From NCBI RefSeq assembly GCF_001693335.1, contig NZ_CP016503.1:1488001-1552000 (forward strand): a stretch of DNA of 64,000 nt. Reading direction: 5' to 3'. Below the pieces are notes generated by a model, which was not told where the DNA came from, did not search any database, and saw nothing but the letters and a program-made list of their open reading frames with translations. Position 1 is the first letter of the stretch. The number at the start of each line of letters is the position of its first letter. A program made the translations under genes and the position numbers. Of this stretch, positions 17,871 through 25,548 are shown piece by piece. This DNA is from Helicobacter enhydrae. Its GTDB lineage: Bacteria; Campylobacterota; Campylobacteria; Campylobacterales; Helicobacteraceae.

Positions 17871-19130
17871 ATGAAAGAAGTTTTTGGGGATTTTCTCACG
17901 CGGAGGATTGGTGAAGTTTATCTAGCCTTTGTTTTTGTTTTGCCATTGTATTTGGTTTGGCTGTTTGAGTTTCATTTGCCTCCATTGCTTGGCACATTTC
18001 AGACACAAAATATTTTGTATTTTTTGAACACTTGTTTTGGCTTGATCAGTTTCTATGTCTTTTTGACTTTGCCTAGTCGCAGTGCTTGGGGCTTTGGATT
18101 TTGGGTGGGGTTGCTGTCGTTTTATTGGGTGGGGTATTCGTTTGTGTATTTTGGTTTTTCTTATTTGGTGATTCCTATTGCTTTGTTTGTGGCTAGTGTT
18201 TATATGGTGATTTTGCGATGTGCTTTGTGGTTTGAACATATCATTTTGCGTTCTGTGGCTCTTTTGTCTTTGAGCTATATCCACCCATTTGAGTTTGATT
18301 GGTTTGTGCCAGATAGTTTGTTTGCCTATAGTTTTGTGGGTGTGCATAAGTGGCAGTTGGTGCTTGTGGTTTGTGGGTTGATGATTTGGAAAAGCAATCG
18401 CGATTTTTGGCGTTTTGTGGCGATAGTGCCTTTGTGCTTGGCTTTGGAGTTGCCAAAGGATAAAAGTCATCTTTTTGATAATGCAATCGCAGTTTCTACC
18501 CACATTTCTCAAGACATCAAATGGCAAAGGCAAAATGCTCAAGCTCTTGCACAAGAAAACTTTTTGCAGATTGTCAATGCTTTGCGACAAAAGAAAACCT
18601 TGATTGTTTTGCCTGAGACTGCATTTCCATTTGTGCTGAAGCTTAGCCCTTATTATGAGCTGATTAGGGATTTGAGCCAAGAGGCGACGATTGTCGTGGG
18701 AGCGATGAGCAGTCGCAATGATCGCGTTTATAACTCAACTTATGTTTTTCAAAACAAAAAGGTGCAGATTTTTGACAAAGTCGTCCTCGCTCCATTTGGA
18801 GAAAAAATCCCATTGCCTGATTTTTTGTCCTCATTGTTGAGAAAGGTGTTTTTGGATACTGAAGCCCCTCCTTTTGATGTGGGCAAGACTTTTGGATATT
18901 TTGAATATCAAGGCACACCAATCAAAAGTCTCATTTGTTATGAAGGCACAAGTTCTGCGGCTTATCAAGACGCCCCCCAATTTCTTGTAGTCATCAGCAA
19001 CAATGCGTGGTTTCCTGATAGCATTGAACCAGCTTTGCAAAAGAATCTGATGAAATATTATGCAAGATTGTATGGAAGCACGATTTTGCATTCTAGCAAT
19101 GGCTCACCGAGTTTTGTGCTATATCCTTGA
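17871..19130 (+). CDS. lnt: Apolipoprotein N-acyltransferase
   Basis: 419 residues from ATG 17871; an in-frame ATG at 17802 would add 23 residues but leaves almost no room for a promoter. The N-terminal half has about six membrane helices, rich in F, W and Y. The C-terminal nitrilase domain shows the catalytic triad: Glu in VLPETAFPF, Lys in KVVLAPFGEKIPL and Cys in SLICYEG, followed by VISNNAWF. It acylates the N-terminal cysteine of outer-membrane lipoproteins in the inner membrane, using phospholipid as donor. Length is like H. pylori Lnt and about 90 residues shorter than E. coli. Beside cvpA, as HP0180-HP0181. Confidence 0.93.
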   Translation: MKEVFGDFLTRRIGEVYLAFVFVLPLYLVWLFEFHLPPLLGTFQTQNILYFLNTCFGLISFYVFLTLPSRSAWGFGFWVGLLSFYWVGYSFVYFGFSYLVIPIALFVASVYMVILRCALWFEHIILRSVALLSLSYIHPFEFDWFVPDSLFAYSFVGVHKWQLVLVVCGLMIWKSNRDFWRFVAIVPLCLALELPKDKSHLFDNAIAVSTHISQDIKWQRQNAQALAQENFLQIVNALRQKKTLIVLPETAFPFVLKLSPYYELIRDLSQEATIVVGAMSSRNDRVYNSTYVFQNKKVQIFDKVVLAPFGEKIPLPDFLSSLLRKVFLDTEAPPFDVGKTFGYFEYQGTPIKSLICYEGTSSAAYQDAPQFLVVISNNAWFPDSIEPALQKNLMKYYARLYGSTILHSSNGSPSFVLYP

Positions 19131-19150
19131 AAAAAACCTTTAAAAACCGA

Positions 19151-19156
19151 TATAAG
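19151..19156 (+). promoter_or_regulatory. Probable -10 box of the outer membrane protein gene
   Basis: GATATAAGATTTTTTAG, 37 bases before ATG 19193 and downstream of the lnt stop. Confidence 0.35.
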
Positions 19157-19192
19157 ATTTTTTAGTTATTTTGTAAATCTCAAGGAGTGCTA

Positions 19193-19918
19193 ATGATCAA
19201 AAATATAGCAAAAGTCTTTTTGTGTTGTGTGTTGGTTGGTGGAGCGTTACAAGCTGCTCCCAAAAAGCCCAAAAAACCTTCGGCAAATGCCGTGAAAAAT
19301 TTGCAGAGTGGCTCTGTGATCAATGGGGTAAAAGCAACGGGTAGTTTGCAGAGATGGATGTTTTTTAATGATGGTTTTGTGGGTAGCTCTTGGACGAAAA
19401 TCGGGCGTTCTGAATATATATCTGTTGATTTTGGATATTCTGCCACGATTGCTACAATCGGGACTGCAGGAGGATTGAGAGGGATTTTTGGAGTGGATTT
19501 TGCGTTTCCTATCTATGTCGCAGCCAGAGGGCAAACCAATGGTTTGACAACCCATAATTCTTTTGCTGAAGTGTTGGGGTGGGGGGCTATTGTGCCATTG
19601 AGTATCGGACTTGATGTCAATGGGTTTTATATTCGCGGATTAGTGGGCTATGCTTACAATGATATTGTAGAGGGATTTGATTTGCCCAACAAATCAGACG
19701 CAACAACGATGCAAATGCGTTATCACGGCGTGGTTTATGGTGCAGGAATGGGGTATCGTATCAGCAATATTCTCAATATTGGATTTAAGGCATTGTTTGG
19801 AGAGATGAAAAACGATGTGCGTGCGACAAATGACGCCACTCTGATCCAAGTGCGTGAGTTCAAAAACAAAAAATACGATTTGATGCAGTTTGGTGGATAT
19901 GTCTCAATTATTTTCTAA
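19193..19918 (+). CDS. Outer membrane beta-barrel protein
   Basis: 241 residues. The signal peptide (IKNIAKVFLCCVLVGGALQA) is followed by a basic proline/lysine stretch (APKKPKKPSANAVK). Alternating hydrophobic beta-strands then run to a C-terminal aromatic (GGYVSIIF), typical of outer-membrane barrels. About eight strands can be drawn. It resembles small Helicobacter OMPs generally but I do not recognise the subfamily. ATG 19193 has AAGGAG six bases upstream; the in-frame GTG at 19187 overlaps that ribosome site. Downstream it converges with the small secreted-protein cluster. Confidence 0.75.
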   Translation: MIKNIAKVFLCCVLVGGALQAAPKKPKKPSANAVKNLQSGSVINGVKATGSLQRWMFFNDGFVGSSWTKIGRSEYISVDFGYSATIATIGTAGGLRGIFGVDFAFPIYVAARGQTNGLTTHNSFAEVLGWGAIVPLSIGLDVNGFYIRGLVGYAYNDIVEGFDLPNKSDATTMQMRYHGVVYGAGMGYRISNILNIGFKALFGEMKNDVRATNDATLIQVREFKNKKYDLMQFGGYVSIIF

Positions 19919-19997
19919 ACCTATGGCTTGTAGAGTGGGGTGGATAGGGGGGAGTGTCAATGGTATCTTGAGGGTGTTTTGATGACACCAAAGAGTG

Positions 19998-20294
19998 TCA
20001 ATCCAAACATTTGATTTCGATTTCTTTGGCAACTATTTGATTTTCATTATAAAAAATATCAATCTTGACATAATCACCGATTTTTATATCTTTGAATTGT
20101 TGTGGCATATCCCAATCGCCTCTGCAAGATTCGCGTTCGATTTCCGTGTATGGGATTACTTTGATGATTGTGTGATTGACAGAGATTGTTTTGTCAGAAT
20201 CATTGATAGATTGTATCAAGCCTTTGATGTCTGAGGCGTGAAGCGTCTGTGAAAATACAAGAGCAAATAGAGTGATTTTGGCTATGTGTGGCAT
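19998..20294 (-). CDS. Small secreted DUF5666-like protein, paralogue 1
   Basis: 98 residues: signal peptide (PHIAKITLFALVFSQTLHA) then one compact domain, G-IQSINDSDKTISVN-TIIKVIPYTEIE, a Cys in RESC, and DIKIGDYVKIDIF, ending EIEIKCLD. The pattern (GxIxxID, KTIxVN, DLKxGDxVxVD, xAKEIEIxC) is shared with the three genes upstream and resembles the OB-like DUF5666 domain. Function unknown; probably periplasmic. ATG 20294 follows AGGAGG; the longer open frame upstream has no leader. It stands apart from the other three by 192 bases. It lacks the NRAY ending of the others. Confidence 0.75.
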   Translation of the reverse strand: MPHIAKITLFALVFSQTLHASDIKGLIQSINDSDKTISVNHTIIKVIPYTEIERESCRGDWDMPQQFKDIKIGDYVKIDIFYNENQIVAKEIEIKCLD

Positions 20295-20486
20295 TGTGCC
20301 TCCTATGAGTTTGTGTAGAGAGAAAAGGCGATGATTGTCAAGAGGGGAGGGTGGGCAAAATTTGGGCATAGGGGAGGGGTTGTCGTGCAAAGGGCTATCC
20401 TCTAGACTCTCAAAGCCTAGAGGGTGTGCTGCTCTTATGTTGATTAGATGATTTGCCACACTGATTGCCCATCCTTTTTTGTGGGA

Positions 20487-20789
20487 TTAGTATGCACGAT
20501 TACGCACACATTGGATCTCCACTTTTTTGGCAGCACCCATATTGTTGTGGTGCATCAAATCGACTTCGACAATATCGCCGACTTTGAGATCGGCAAATCT
20601 TTTGGAAATATCCCAAGGCATCCAGCAAGAGTCCTCCTCGATTTTGGTTTGAGGGAGGATTTTGATTGCGACCCCATTGATAGTGATTGTTTTGTTGGTG
20701 TCATCAATCTGCTCGATTACCCCTTCAAAATCATCTGCAAATGCCAAAGAGGCACACAGAAGCATTGAGAATCCAATGAGCTTTTTCAT
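20487..20789 (-). CDS. Small secreted DUF5666-like protein, paralogue 2
   Basis: 100 residues. Signal peptide KKLIGFSMLLCASLAFA, then DFEGVIEQIDDTNKTITING, ILPQTKIEEDSC, FADLKVGDIVEVDLMH and a C-terminal EIQCVRNRAY. Two cysteines are conserved with the paralogues and could form a disulphide in the periplasm. ATG 20789 is seven bases from AGGA; an adjacent ATG at 20792 is closer than ideal. It lies eight bases after paralogue 3 on the same strand, so cotranscription is likely. Function unknown. Confidence 0.78.
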   Translation of the reverse strand: MKKLIGFSMLLCASLAFADDFEGVIEQIDDTNKTITINGVAIKILPQTKIEEDSCWMPWDISKRFADLKVGDIVEVDLMHHNNMGAAKKVEIQCVRNRAY

Positions 20790-20797
20790 CATTTTTC

Positions 20798-21109
20798 CTA
20801 GTATGCACGATTGCATTGGATTTTGATTTTTTTGGCGACTAGCATGTTGTTTTCGGCACCCAAAAATCCGATTTTGACAGCTTGTCCCACTGCTAGATCT
20901 GCAAAAGTTTTGGGGATACCATGATGTCCGTGATAACCTTGATAGTCTTGCCCACATCCTTTTTGCCTGATTTGTGTATAAGGCAACACCTTGATTGTCG
21001 TATTATTGACCTTGATGGTTTTGTTGTTGCCATCGATAGATTCGATGACGCCGTAATTTCCTGCAAACAATGAACCTGCGATGAGAAACAAAAGTCCAAG
21101 TTTTTTCAT
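20798..21109 (-). CDS. Small secreted DUF5666-like protein, paralogue 3 (His-rich insert)
   Basis: 103 residues. Signal peptide KKLGLLFLIAGSLFAG, then NYGVIESIDGNNKTIKVN and VLPYTQIRQKGC. A short insert not in the paralogues (GQDYQGYHGHHGIPK) carries three histidines next to the conserved Cys. It then rejoins the family at FADLAVGQAVKIGF and ends KIQCNRAY. The insert could bind a metal; that is a guess from composition. ATG 21109 follows AGGAGG. Nine bases separate it from paralogue 4 upstream and eight from paralogue 2 downstream. Confidence 0.78.
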   Translation of the reverse strand: MKKLGLLFLIAGSLFAGNYGVIESIDGNNKTIKVNNTTIKVLPYTQIRQKGCGQDYQGYHGHHGIPKTFADLAVGQAVKIGFLGAENNMLVAKKIKIQCNRAY

Positions 21110-21118
21110 ATTACCTCC

Positions 21119-21418
21119 TTAGTAAGCGCGATTTTCGCGGCATTTGATTTCGATTTCTTCTGCGACAAATCCATTGCCATCATTCATCAGATCTACTTCT
21201 ACCAAATCCCCTTTTTTGAGATCTGAGAATTTTTTGGCACTATCCCAGCCGATACCACAAGAATCAAGCTCGATTTTTGTATAAGGCACCACTTTGATGG
21301 CTGTTTTGTTGATTGTGATGGTTTTTTTGCCATTGTCAATCCCTGTGATGATCCCTGTAATGTCTGATGCCAAAGCACAACTTAAGCTTAATCCTGCAAT
21401 TAATGCGAATTTTTTCAT
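21119..21418 (-). CDS. Small secreted DUF5666-like protein, paralogue 4
   Basis: 99 residues, first gene of the cluster. Signal peptide KKFALIAGLSLSCALA, then DITGIITGIDNGKKTITINK, VVPYTKIELDSC, FSDLKKGDLVEVDLMNDGN and EIKCRENRAY. The same two cysteines as in the other copies. Start ATG 21418 has AAGGAGAAC upstream; the frame continues to 21502 but without a leader sequence. It probably heads the 4-3-2 operon. Function unknown. Confidence 0.78.
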   Translation of the reverse strand: MKKFALIAGLSLSCALASDITGIITGIDNGKKTITINKTAIKVVPYTKIELDSCGIGWDSAKKFSDLKKGDLVEVDLMNDGNGFVAEEIEIKCRENRAY

Positions 21419-21474
21419 TTGTTCTCCTTGTAATTTGATAACAAGTGCAATGATATGCAAGAAAAATAAGGCAT

Positions 21475-21756
21475 TTATAAAGTGTAAGAAAACTTTTGGC
21501 AATCTTTTTCACTCCCCTTTATATCTTGAGCTTGTGTGAGTGGATTGTCTGTGGCATAAGAACGCGTTAGCCCAATGACACAAGATAAGCCAAACTCTTT
21601 GATACTCTCATCATAGCCATAGACTTCACAATGTTCTCTATTATAAAATCCAAATTCCTCTATAAATTTGTTGGTTTGAGTTTGTGGTGAGGGTGGGGAT
21701 GTGGTCAGAGGGCAGTGTGCAGCACAATGGCGAGTTTCATCACCCCACCGACGCAA
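21475..21756 (-). pseudogene. Possible gene remnant downstream of pgpA
   Basis: The frame reads 93 codons, overlapping the last 52 bases of pgpA. Residues 30-93 (from NKFIEEFGFYNREHCEVYGY to KDCQKFSYTL) look protein-like, but the only start codon is inside pgpA and has no ribosome site. It may be the 3' end of a lost gene, or chance. I do not recognise it. Confidence 0.2.
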
Positions 21757-22214
21757 AGTCCTGATAAAATTCCAGCCAAAGCGTCATCTGCGACGACGCC
21801 AAGCCCACCTTGCCATTTTTGATCGATCACGCCGATGAGAGAGGGTTTGTAAATGTCAAAGATTCTGAAGAGCACAAACGCTCCGATGATGCTCCACACA
21901 TCAAAAGGCACGAGGCATAGTGCCAACCATAAACCCACAAGCTCATCAATCACGATACTTTTGTCATCGTGTTGTCCGCCATTGGATTCGTAGAGATCGA
22001 TTTGTTTGACTGCTAGGATGGCGATTATGAGCGTGAGGAGAAACAATGTATTGTGGGAGAAATACATTATCGGCAACCCAAGTGGCAATGCGACAAGAGA
22101 GCCGATAGTGCCCGGTGCAATGGGCGATTTGCCACTATAAAACAGGGTGAGAAACCATAGATGCACTTTATTTGACACGATAAAGCCTTGAGAGATTGAT
22201 ATAGAAGTTTTCAT
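21705..22214 (-). CDS. pgpA: Phosphatidylglycerophosphatase A
   Basis: 169 residues, normal length. The N-terminal KSPIAPGTIGSLVALPLG and the acidic DDKSIVIDELVGLWLAL are the PgpA signatures; about four membrane helices follow, with a glycine-rich C-terminal segment GLGVVADDALAGILSG. It removes phosphate from phosphatidylglycerophosphate in the inner membrane to make phosphatidylglycerol. Its start overlaps the 3' end of the ATP-sulfurylase-like gene by 47 bases, so the two are probably cotranscribed. The order pgpA / sat-like / HP1021-like / ispDF / mrp is the same as in C. jejuni. Confidence 0.93.
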   Translation of the reverse strand: MKTSISISQGFIVSNKVHLWFLTLFYSGKSPIAPGTIGSLVALPLGLPIMYFSHNTLFLLTLIIAILAVKQIDLYESNGGQHDDKSIVIDELVGLWLALCLVPFDVWSIIGAFVLFRIFDIYKPSLIGVIDQKWQGGLGVVADDALAGILSGLCVGGVMKLAIVLHTAL

Positions 22215-23349
22215 CTGAACCCTCTTCGATGATACCTTTTGATGAAATCAAATCATAATAGAGTTTGTCTAGTTTTTTGGCTTGTGATGGGAACAGATGT
22301 GCCAAAATACTTGCTGAAACCTCTTTGCGTATAAATACCTCCGGTGGCATGACTCCAAGCTTGAGGAGTTCGAAAAAATCCCTTGAATCATAGCTGATGT
22401 GGTGGTGTGTGCCGTGTGGGCAGATTTTGGTGCTTTTGATATTGTTGCAAGTGTCGCAATAGATGTATTCGCTCACCAAGTGTTTGGCGATCTCAACTCC
22501 TTGTATGCTATCTAGGATCGTATGTGTGCGATCTCCCTCATAAAAAGTGCTTAGGTTTGAGCTTCCTAGACTTGCGATGAACTCCGTGCATCCATAATTT
22601 TTGCAGATAATGGCATTGAGGATCATCCTATTGGTGCCAGAGAGTAGATAAGTGTAATCCATCGGCAGTAGCAACACGCGTGCAGAGGGCAGGAAGTTGT
22701 CAATAACACATTGCACATTTTTGTATCTCAGTTCATAGGGTAGAAGCCAAGTGGTGTGGTGTGGGCGTGTAAGAAAGATGATGAGCAAATCATTACGCAA
22801 CAGGGCTTCTTGCAGAATCTTCTCATGCACTTTGTGGATGGGATTGGCATTGAGAAAAATGCCACTGATTTTGCGTGCTCCTAGTTCTTGGATTTTGTCG
22901 CGTATGATGGCTTTGTTGCGTGTGATGTCAGAAGTGATGACTTGATATTTGCCATATACCGCATAATTTCCGATTCGTTTATACACTCTTCCGATGTCAG
23001 GGTGTCCGAGGTTGCCTCCCATAATCTGCTTGATACGCGATTCTTTGTCGATAGGGAAAATCTCCTCCACTTGCAATGTCCCGACACTTTGGTCTTGGAT
23101 ACATAGCTCCACATTTTCTTGGGGTTGGAGTGAGGTGATGATTTCTTCGTTTTTTTTGCCACTGGGGCTAAGGATCAGAGAGGAGGGGAAAGAGCAGTTT
23201 TTGTAGAAGCCACTTTGATCGACTTCTAGCATTTCTTTTTGGCTCATCAACCCCGTTACAGGTTGCAAAAGGTTTTCTTGAGCAAGTTCAAGGATACACA
23301 AGGCTTCTTTGTCGATGTGGATTTGTTTATTTTTTGCGTTCGATTCCAT
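22168..23349 (-). CDS. ATP-sulfurylase-like protein with degenerate active site
   Basis: 393 residues with the overall plan of bacterial sulfate adenylyltransferase: N-terminal PUA-like domain, catalytic Rossmann domain (about 150-290) and a C-terminal Cys/His knuckle, CDTC (298-301) then CPHG (310-313). The catalytic QTRN-P-x-H-x-x-H motif is FLNANPIHKVH (165-175): the HxxH is kept but Q, T and the key R are lost. The GRDHAG loop reads GSSNLS (262-267). It is therefore unlikely to make APS. Start: ATG 23349 overlaps the regulator by 23 bases; an in-frame start at 23391 would overlap by 65. C. jejuni has an orthologue in the same place. Role unknown. Confidence 0.75.
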   Translation of the reverse strand: MESNAKNKQIHIDKEALCILELAQENLLQPVTGLMSQKEMLEVDQSGFYKNCSFPSSLILSPSGKKNEEIITSLQPQENVELCIQDQSVGTLQVEEIFPIDKESRIKQIMGGNLGHPDIGRVYKRIGNYAVYGKYQVITSDITRNKAIIRDKIQELGARKISGIFLNANPIHKVHEKILQEALLRNDLLIIFLTRPHHTTWLLPYELRYKNVQCVIDNFLPSARVLLLPMDYTYLLSGTNRMILNAIICKNYGCTEFIASLGSSNLSTFYEGDRTHTILDSIQGVEIAKHLVSEYIYCDTCNNIKSTKICPHGTHHHISYDSRDFFELLKLGVMPPEVFIRKEVSASILAHLFPSQAKKLDKLYYDLISSKGIIEEGSDENFYINLSRLYRVK

Positions 23350-24214
23350 ATTTTTTTCTCTTTTCCCATAGATTTTTGCGGCTAATGCCAAGCTTGTCAG
23401 CCAACTCTACATCAGAGTAGCGGTTCTCGTATTTTTGGATGATACATTTTTCGTATTCTTTGAGAGGCAAAATATTGCCATCGATTGAGCTCATCGGATT
23501 TTTGCTCTGGATTGTGATGACATTTGGAAAATGCACAGAATCATTGGCGATGAGAGAGACGATGACATTTTTGTCTTTGACTTTTGAGAGAAACTCTTTG
23601 AAATCATTGCGTTTGAGTTCTTCAGAATGCGTGATGTATAGGATATGCCCTTTTTCGATTTTGGGCAAAATCTCTTTCCATTGATAGAACTTGAGTGAAG
23701 CAAAGTGCAGAATAGCTTTTTTTTCTTTGGCAAATTTGATCGCAAACACATCGGCGTGGTGCTGTGAGTCGCTACGGATGATAAAAGGCATGTGGCTACA
23801 AGGGTCGGTAGGGATGATCATCTCGTTTTCCAAAAACGAGAAATACTCTTCATAGAAAATAAGTTGGTTGCATAGGATTTGATAGTTTTTGTGGTGGTCT
23901 ATTTTGCGTAAAAGTTCATCAATCATAAAGGGTTTGATGATGTAGTCTTTGGCACCATTTTTGATAGGCTTTGTCACCGTGTCTTCGCTGACATAGTCAA
24001 TCATCATAATGATGATCGCTTGAGGGTTTTGGCGGATAAACATTTCGCACAAAGAACCACCTGCGTTGGAGGAGAGTAGAATCACTTCCATTTTTTCTTT
24101 TTGCATTGCTTCATTGATAGTGGAAACAATGTGACATTTGTATCCTGCACTATTGAGCTTGTTTGTGATACTTTGTGCAAGATATGCTTCGTTTTCGACA
24201 ATTAAGACATTCAT
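23327..24214 (-). CDS. Orphan atypical response regulator, HP1021 type
   Basis: 295 residues. The N-terminal receiver-like domain begins NVLIVENEAYLAQS, but the phospho-acceptor position is serine (VILLSSNAGG, about residue 48), so it cannot be activated by a histidine kinase in the usual way; KPF follows near 110. The C-terminal helix-turn-helix is DVELADKLGISRKNLWEKRKK. H. pylori HP1021 has this layout, controls many genes and oriC/dnaA, and senses redox state through cysteines; five cysteines are seen here. ATG 24214 (GGAG upstream) overlaps the ispDF stop by four bases; an in-frame TTG lies at 24226. No kinase gene is near. Confidence 0.85.
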   Translation of the reverse strand: MNVLIVENEAYLAQSITNKLNSAGYKCHIVSTINEAMQKEKMEVILLSSNAGGSLCEMFIRQNPQAIIIMMIDYVSEDTVTKPIKNGAKDYIIKPFMIDELLRKIDHHKNYQILCNQLIFYEEYFSFLENEMIIPTDPCSHMPFIIRSDSQHHADVFAIKFAKEKKAILHFASLKFYQWKEILPKIEKGHILYITHSEELKRNDFKEFLSKVKDKNVIVSLIANDSVHFPNVITIQSKNPMSSIDGNILPLKEYEKCIIQKYENRYSDVELADKLGISRKNLWEKRKKYGIERKK

Positions 24215-25356
24215 TGATGACTCCAATCATAAAATTTAACTCCGATTGTGCAGATCGCACAAACCCCCTCTTCACGCCCGATGAAGCCCATTTTTTCAGC
24301 GGTTGTGGCTTTGAGGCTGATTTTTGGTTGTGGCAGATTGAGGAGGTGGGCGAGATGCTCTCTCATTTTGGCTTTGTGTGGCGTGATTTTGGGGATTTGT
24401 GCCACAAGTGTGAGATCGAGATTGCAAATCGTGTAGCCAATGTCGCGTAAAAATGAGGACACTTGTCTCAGAAGTTGCATAGAATCAGCACCCTTGAAGC
24501 GTTCATCGGTGTCTGGGAACCATTCTCCAATATCTCCTGCCCCTATTGCCCCAAGCATCGCATCAATGATCGCATGGATTGCCACATCGCCATCGCTATG
24601 GGCTTTGAATCCAAAAGGGCTAGGGATCTCGATACCGCATAGACGCATGGGTTTGCCATTTTCAAAAGCGTGGATGTCCAATCCATTGCCGATCAATGTT
24701 TCTGTGCTTGGCGGAGAGGCAAAAGTTCGGAGCCATAGTAGGTCCTCTTGGGTTGTGAGTTTGTGCAAGAGTGGTGAGCCCGGCACATAGCACACTTGGC
24801 GTGTGTGGTGAAAAATCGCACTGCTTTCATCGCTAAACTCTCCTTGATTCAAAGCTTCGATGAGGATTTTGGTCTTGGAGAGTTGGGGGGTTTGGATCAT
24901 CTCAAAATATTCTCTAGGAGGATAGGCTCCGCGTGTGTCGTGCAGTGTGTCGGCAAGTTTCAACGATGGGGCGATGCAGTCTAGATGTGGGTGCAGTTTG
25001 GCGGTTTGGATGAGAGTGTCGATCGTGTTTTTTGGGATATTCCATCTTGCAGCATCATTGACCAATACATAAGGCGTTGTTACTTTTTGGAGAGCTTGTA
25101 GCAATGATAGAGTGCGTGTTTCTCCCCCAAGGATTGCCTGATAGCCCAAAAGTTGCATATATTGGCACTCTTGCTGATTTGAAGCTGTAAGGATGATTTG
25201 CTCAAACCCAAATGACAGAAACAAATCATAGACAAACTGCCAAAGTGGCTTGTCTTGGATTCTTAGCCATTGCTTCTTGGGGAGGGATTCTTGAGAGAAA
25301 CGCGTAGAGTTACCTGAAGCAAGTAGAATAATGGTAATATCTTTGTTGATTTCCAA
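24211..25356 (-). CDS. ispDF: Bifunctional IspD/IspF (MEP cytidylyltransferase / MECDP synthase)
   Basis: 381 residues, a fusion of two MEP-pathway enzymes as in Helicobacter and Campylobacter. Residues ~1-215 are IspD (ILLASGNSTRF, PKKQWLRIQDKPLW, VLVNDAAR), adding CMP to methylerythritol phosphate. Residues ~220-381 are IspF (GLDIHAFENGKPMRLCGIEI, AHSDGDVAIHAIIDA, GEWFPDTD), forming the cyclic diphosphate; D-x-H zinc ligands are visible. It supplies isoprenoids together with dxr at 58183. First gene of the ispDF / regulator / sat-like / pgpA run; divergent from mrp. Confidence 0.95.
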   Translation of the reverse strand: MEINKDITIILLASGNSTRFSQESLPKKQWLRIQDKPLWQFVYDLFLSFGFEQIILTASNQQECQYMQLLGYQAILGGETRTLSLLQALQKVTTPYVLVNDAARWNIPKNTIDTLIQTAKLHPHLDCIAPSLKLADTLHDTRGAYPPREYFEMIQTPQLSKTKILIEALNQGEFSDESSAIFHHTRQVCYVPGSPLLHKLTTQEDLLWLRTFASPPSTETLIGNGLDIHAFENGKPMRLCGIEIPSPFGFKAHSDGDVAIHAIIDAMLGAIGAGDIGEWFPDTDERFKGADSMQLLRQVSSFLRDIGYTICNLDLTLVAQIPKITPHKAKMREHLAHLLNLPQPKISLKATTAEKMGFIGREEGVCAICTIGVKFYDWSHQ

Positions 25357-25452
25357 ATGAACTCCTAATGTCCGTTTGGTAAAAATTTTAGTCTGATTTG
25401 TGTAAATTGGTGCATTGGTAATGCATTTGGAAAAGTATTTCGTGATACATAA

Positions 25453-25459
25453 TGTAACA
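25453..25459 (-). promoter_or_regulatory. Candidate HP1021 box between ispDF and mrp
   Basis: The minus strand reads TGTTACA, matching the published TGTTWCW consensus as I recall it. It lies 97 bases upstream of the ispDF start, so the operon encoding the regulator could be autoregulated. One 7-mer is weak evidence. Confidence 0.25.
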
Positions 25460-25513
25460 TCTAATGATTACGATTGGTAATGTCGGTAATGAAAAAATTA
25501 ACTCTGTTTATGA

Positions 25514-25519
25514 TATAAG
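25514..25519 (+). promoter_or_regulatory. Probable -10 box of mrp
   Basis: TATGATATAAGAC, 30 bases before ATG 25549, with a T-rich run upstream. Confidence 0.4.
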
Positions 25520-25548
25520 ACTTTTTGAATTTATCGGGAAAGGACAAT

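Noticed and set aside
20295-20486. Possible gene or RNA in the 192-base gap between paralogues 1 and 2
   Set aside because: Only a weak 7-bp inverted repeat (CCTCTAG/CTAGAGG) is visible, without T-tract or start signals; it may be a terminator but I cannot support it.
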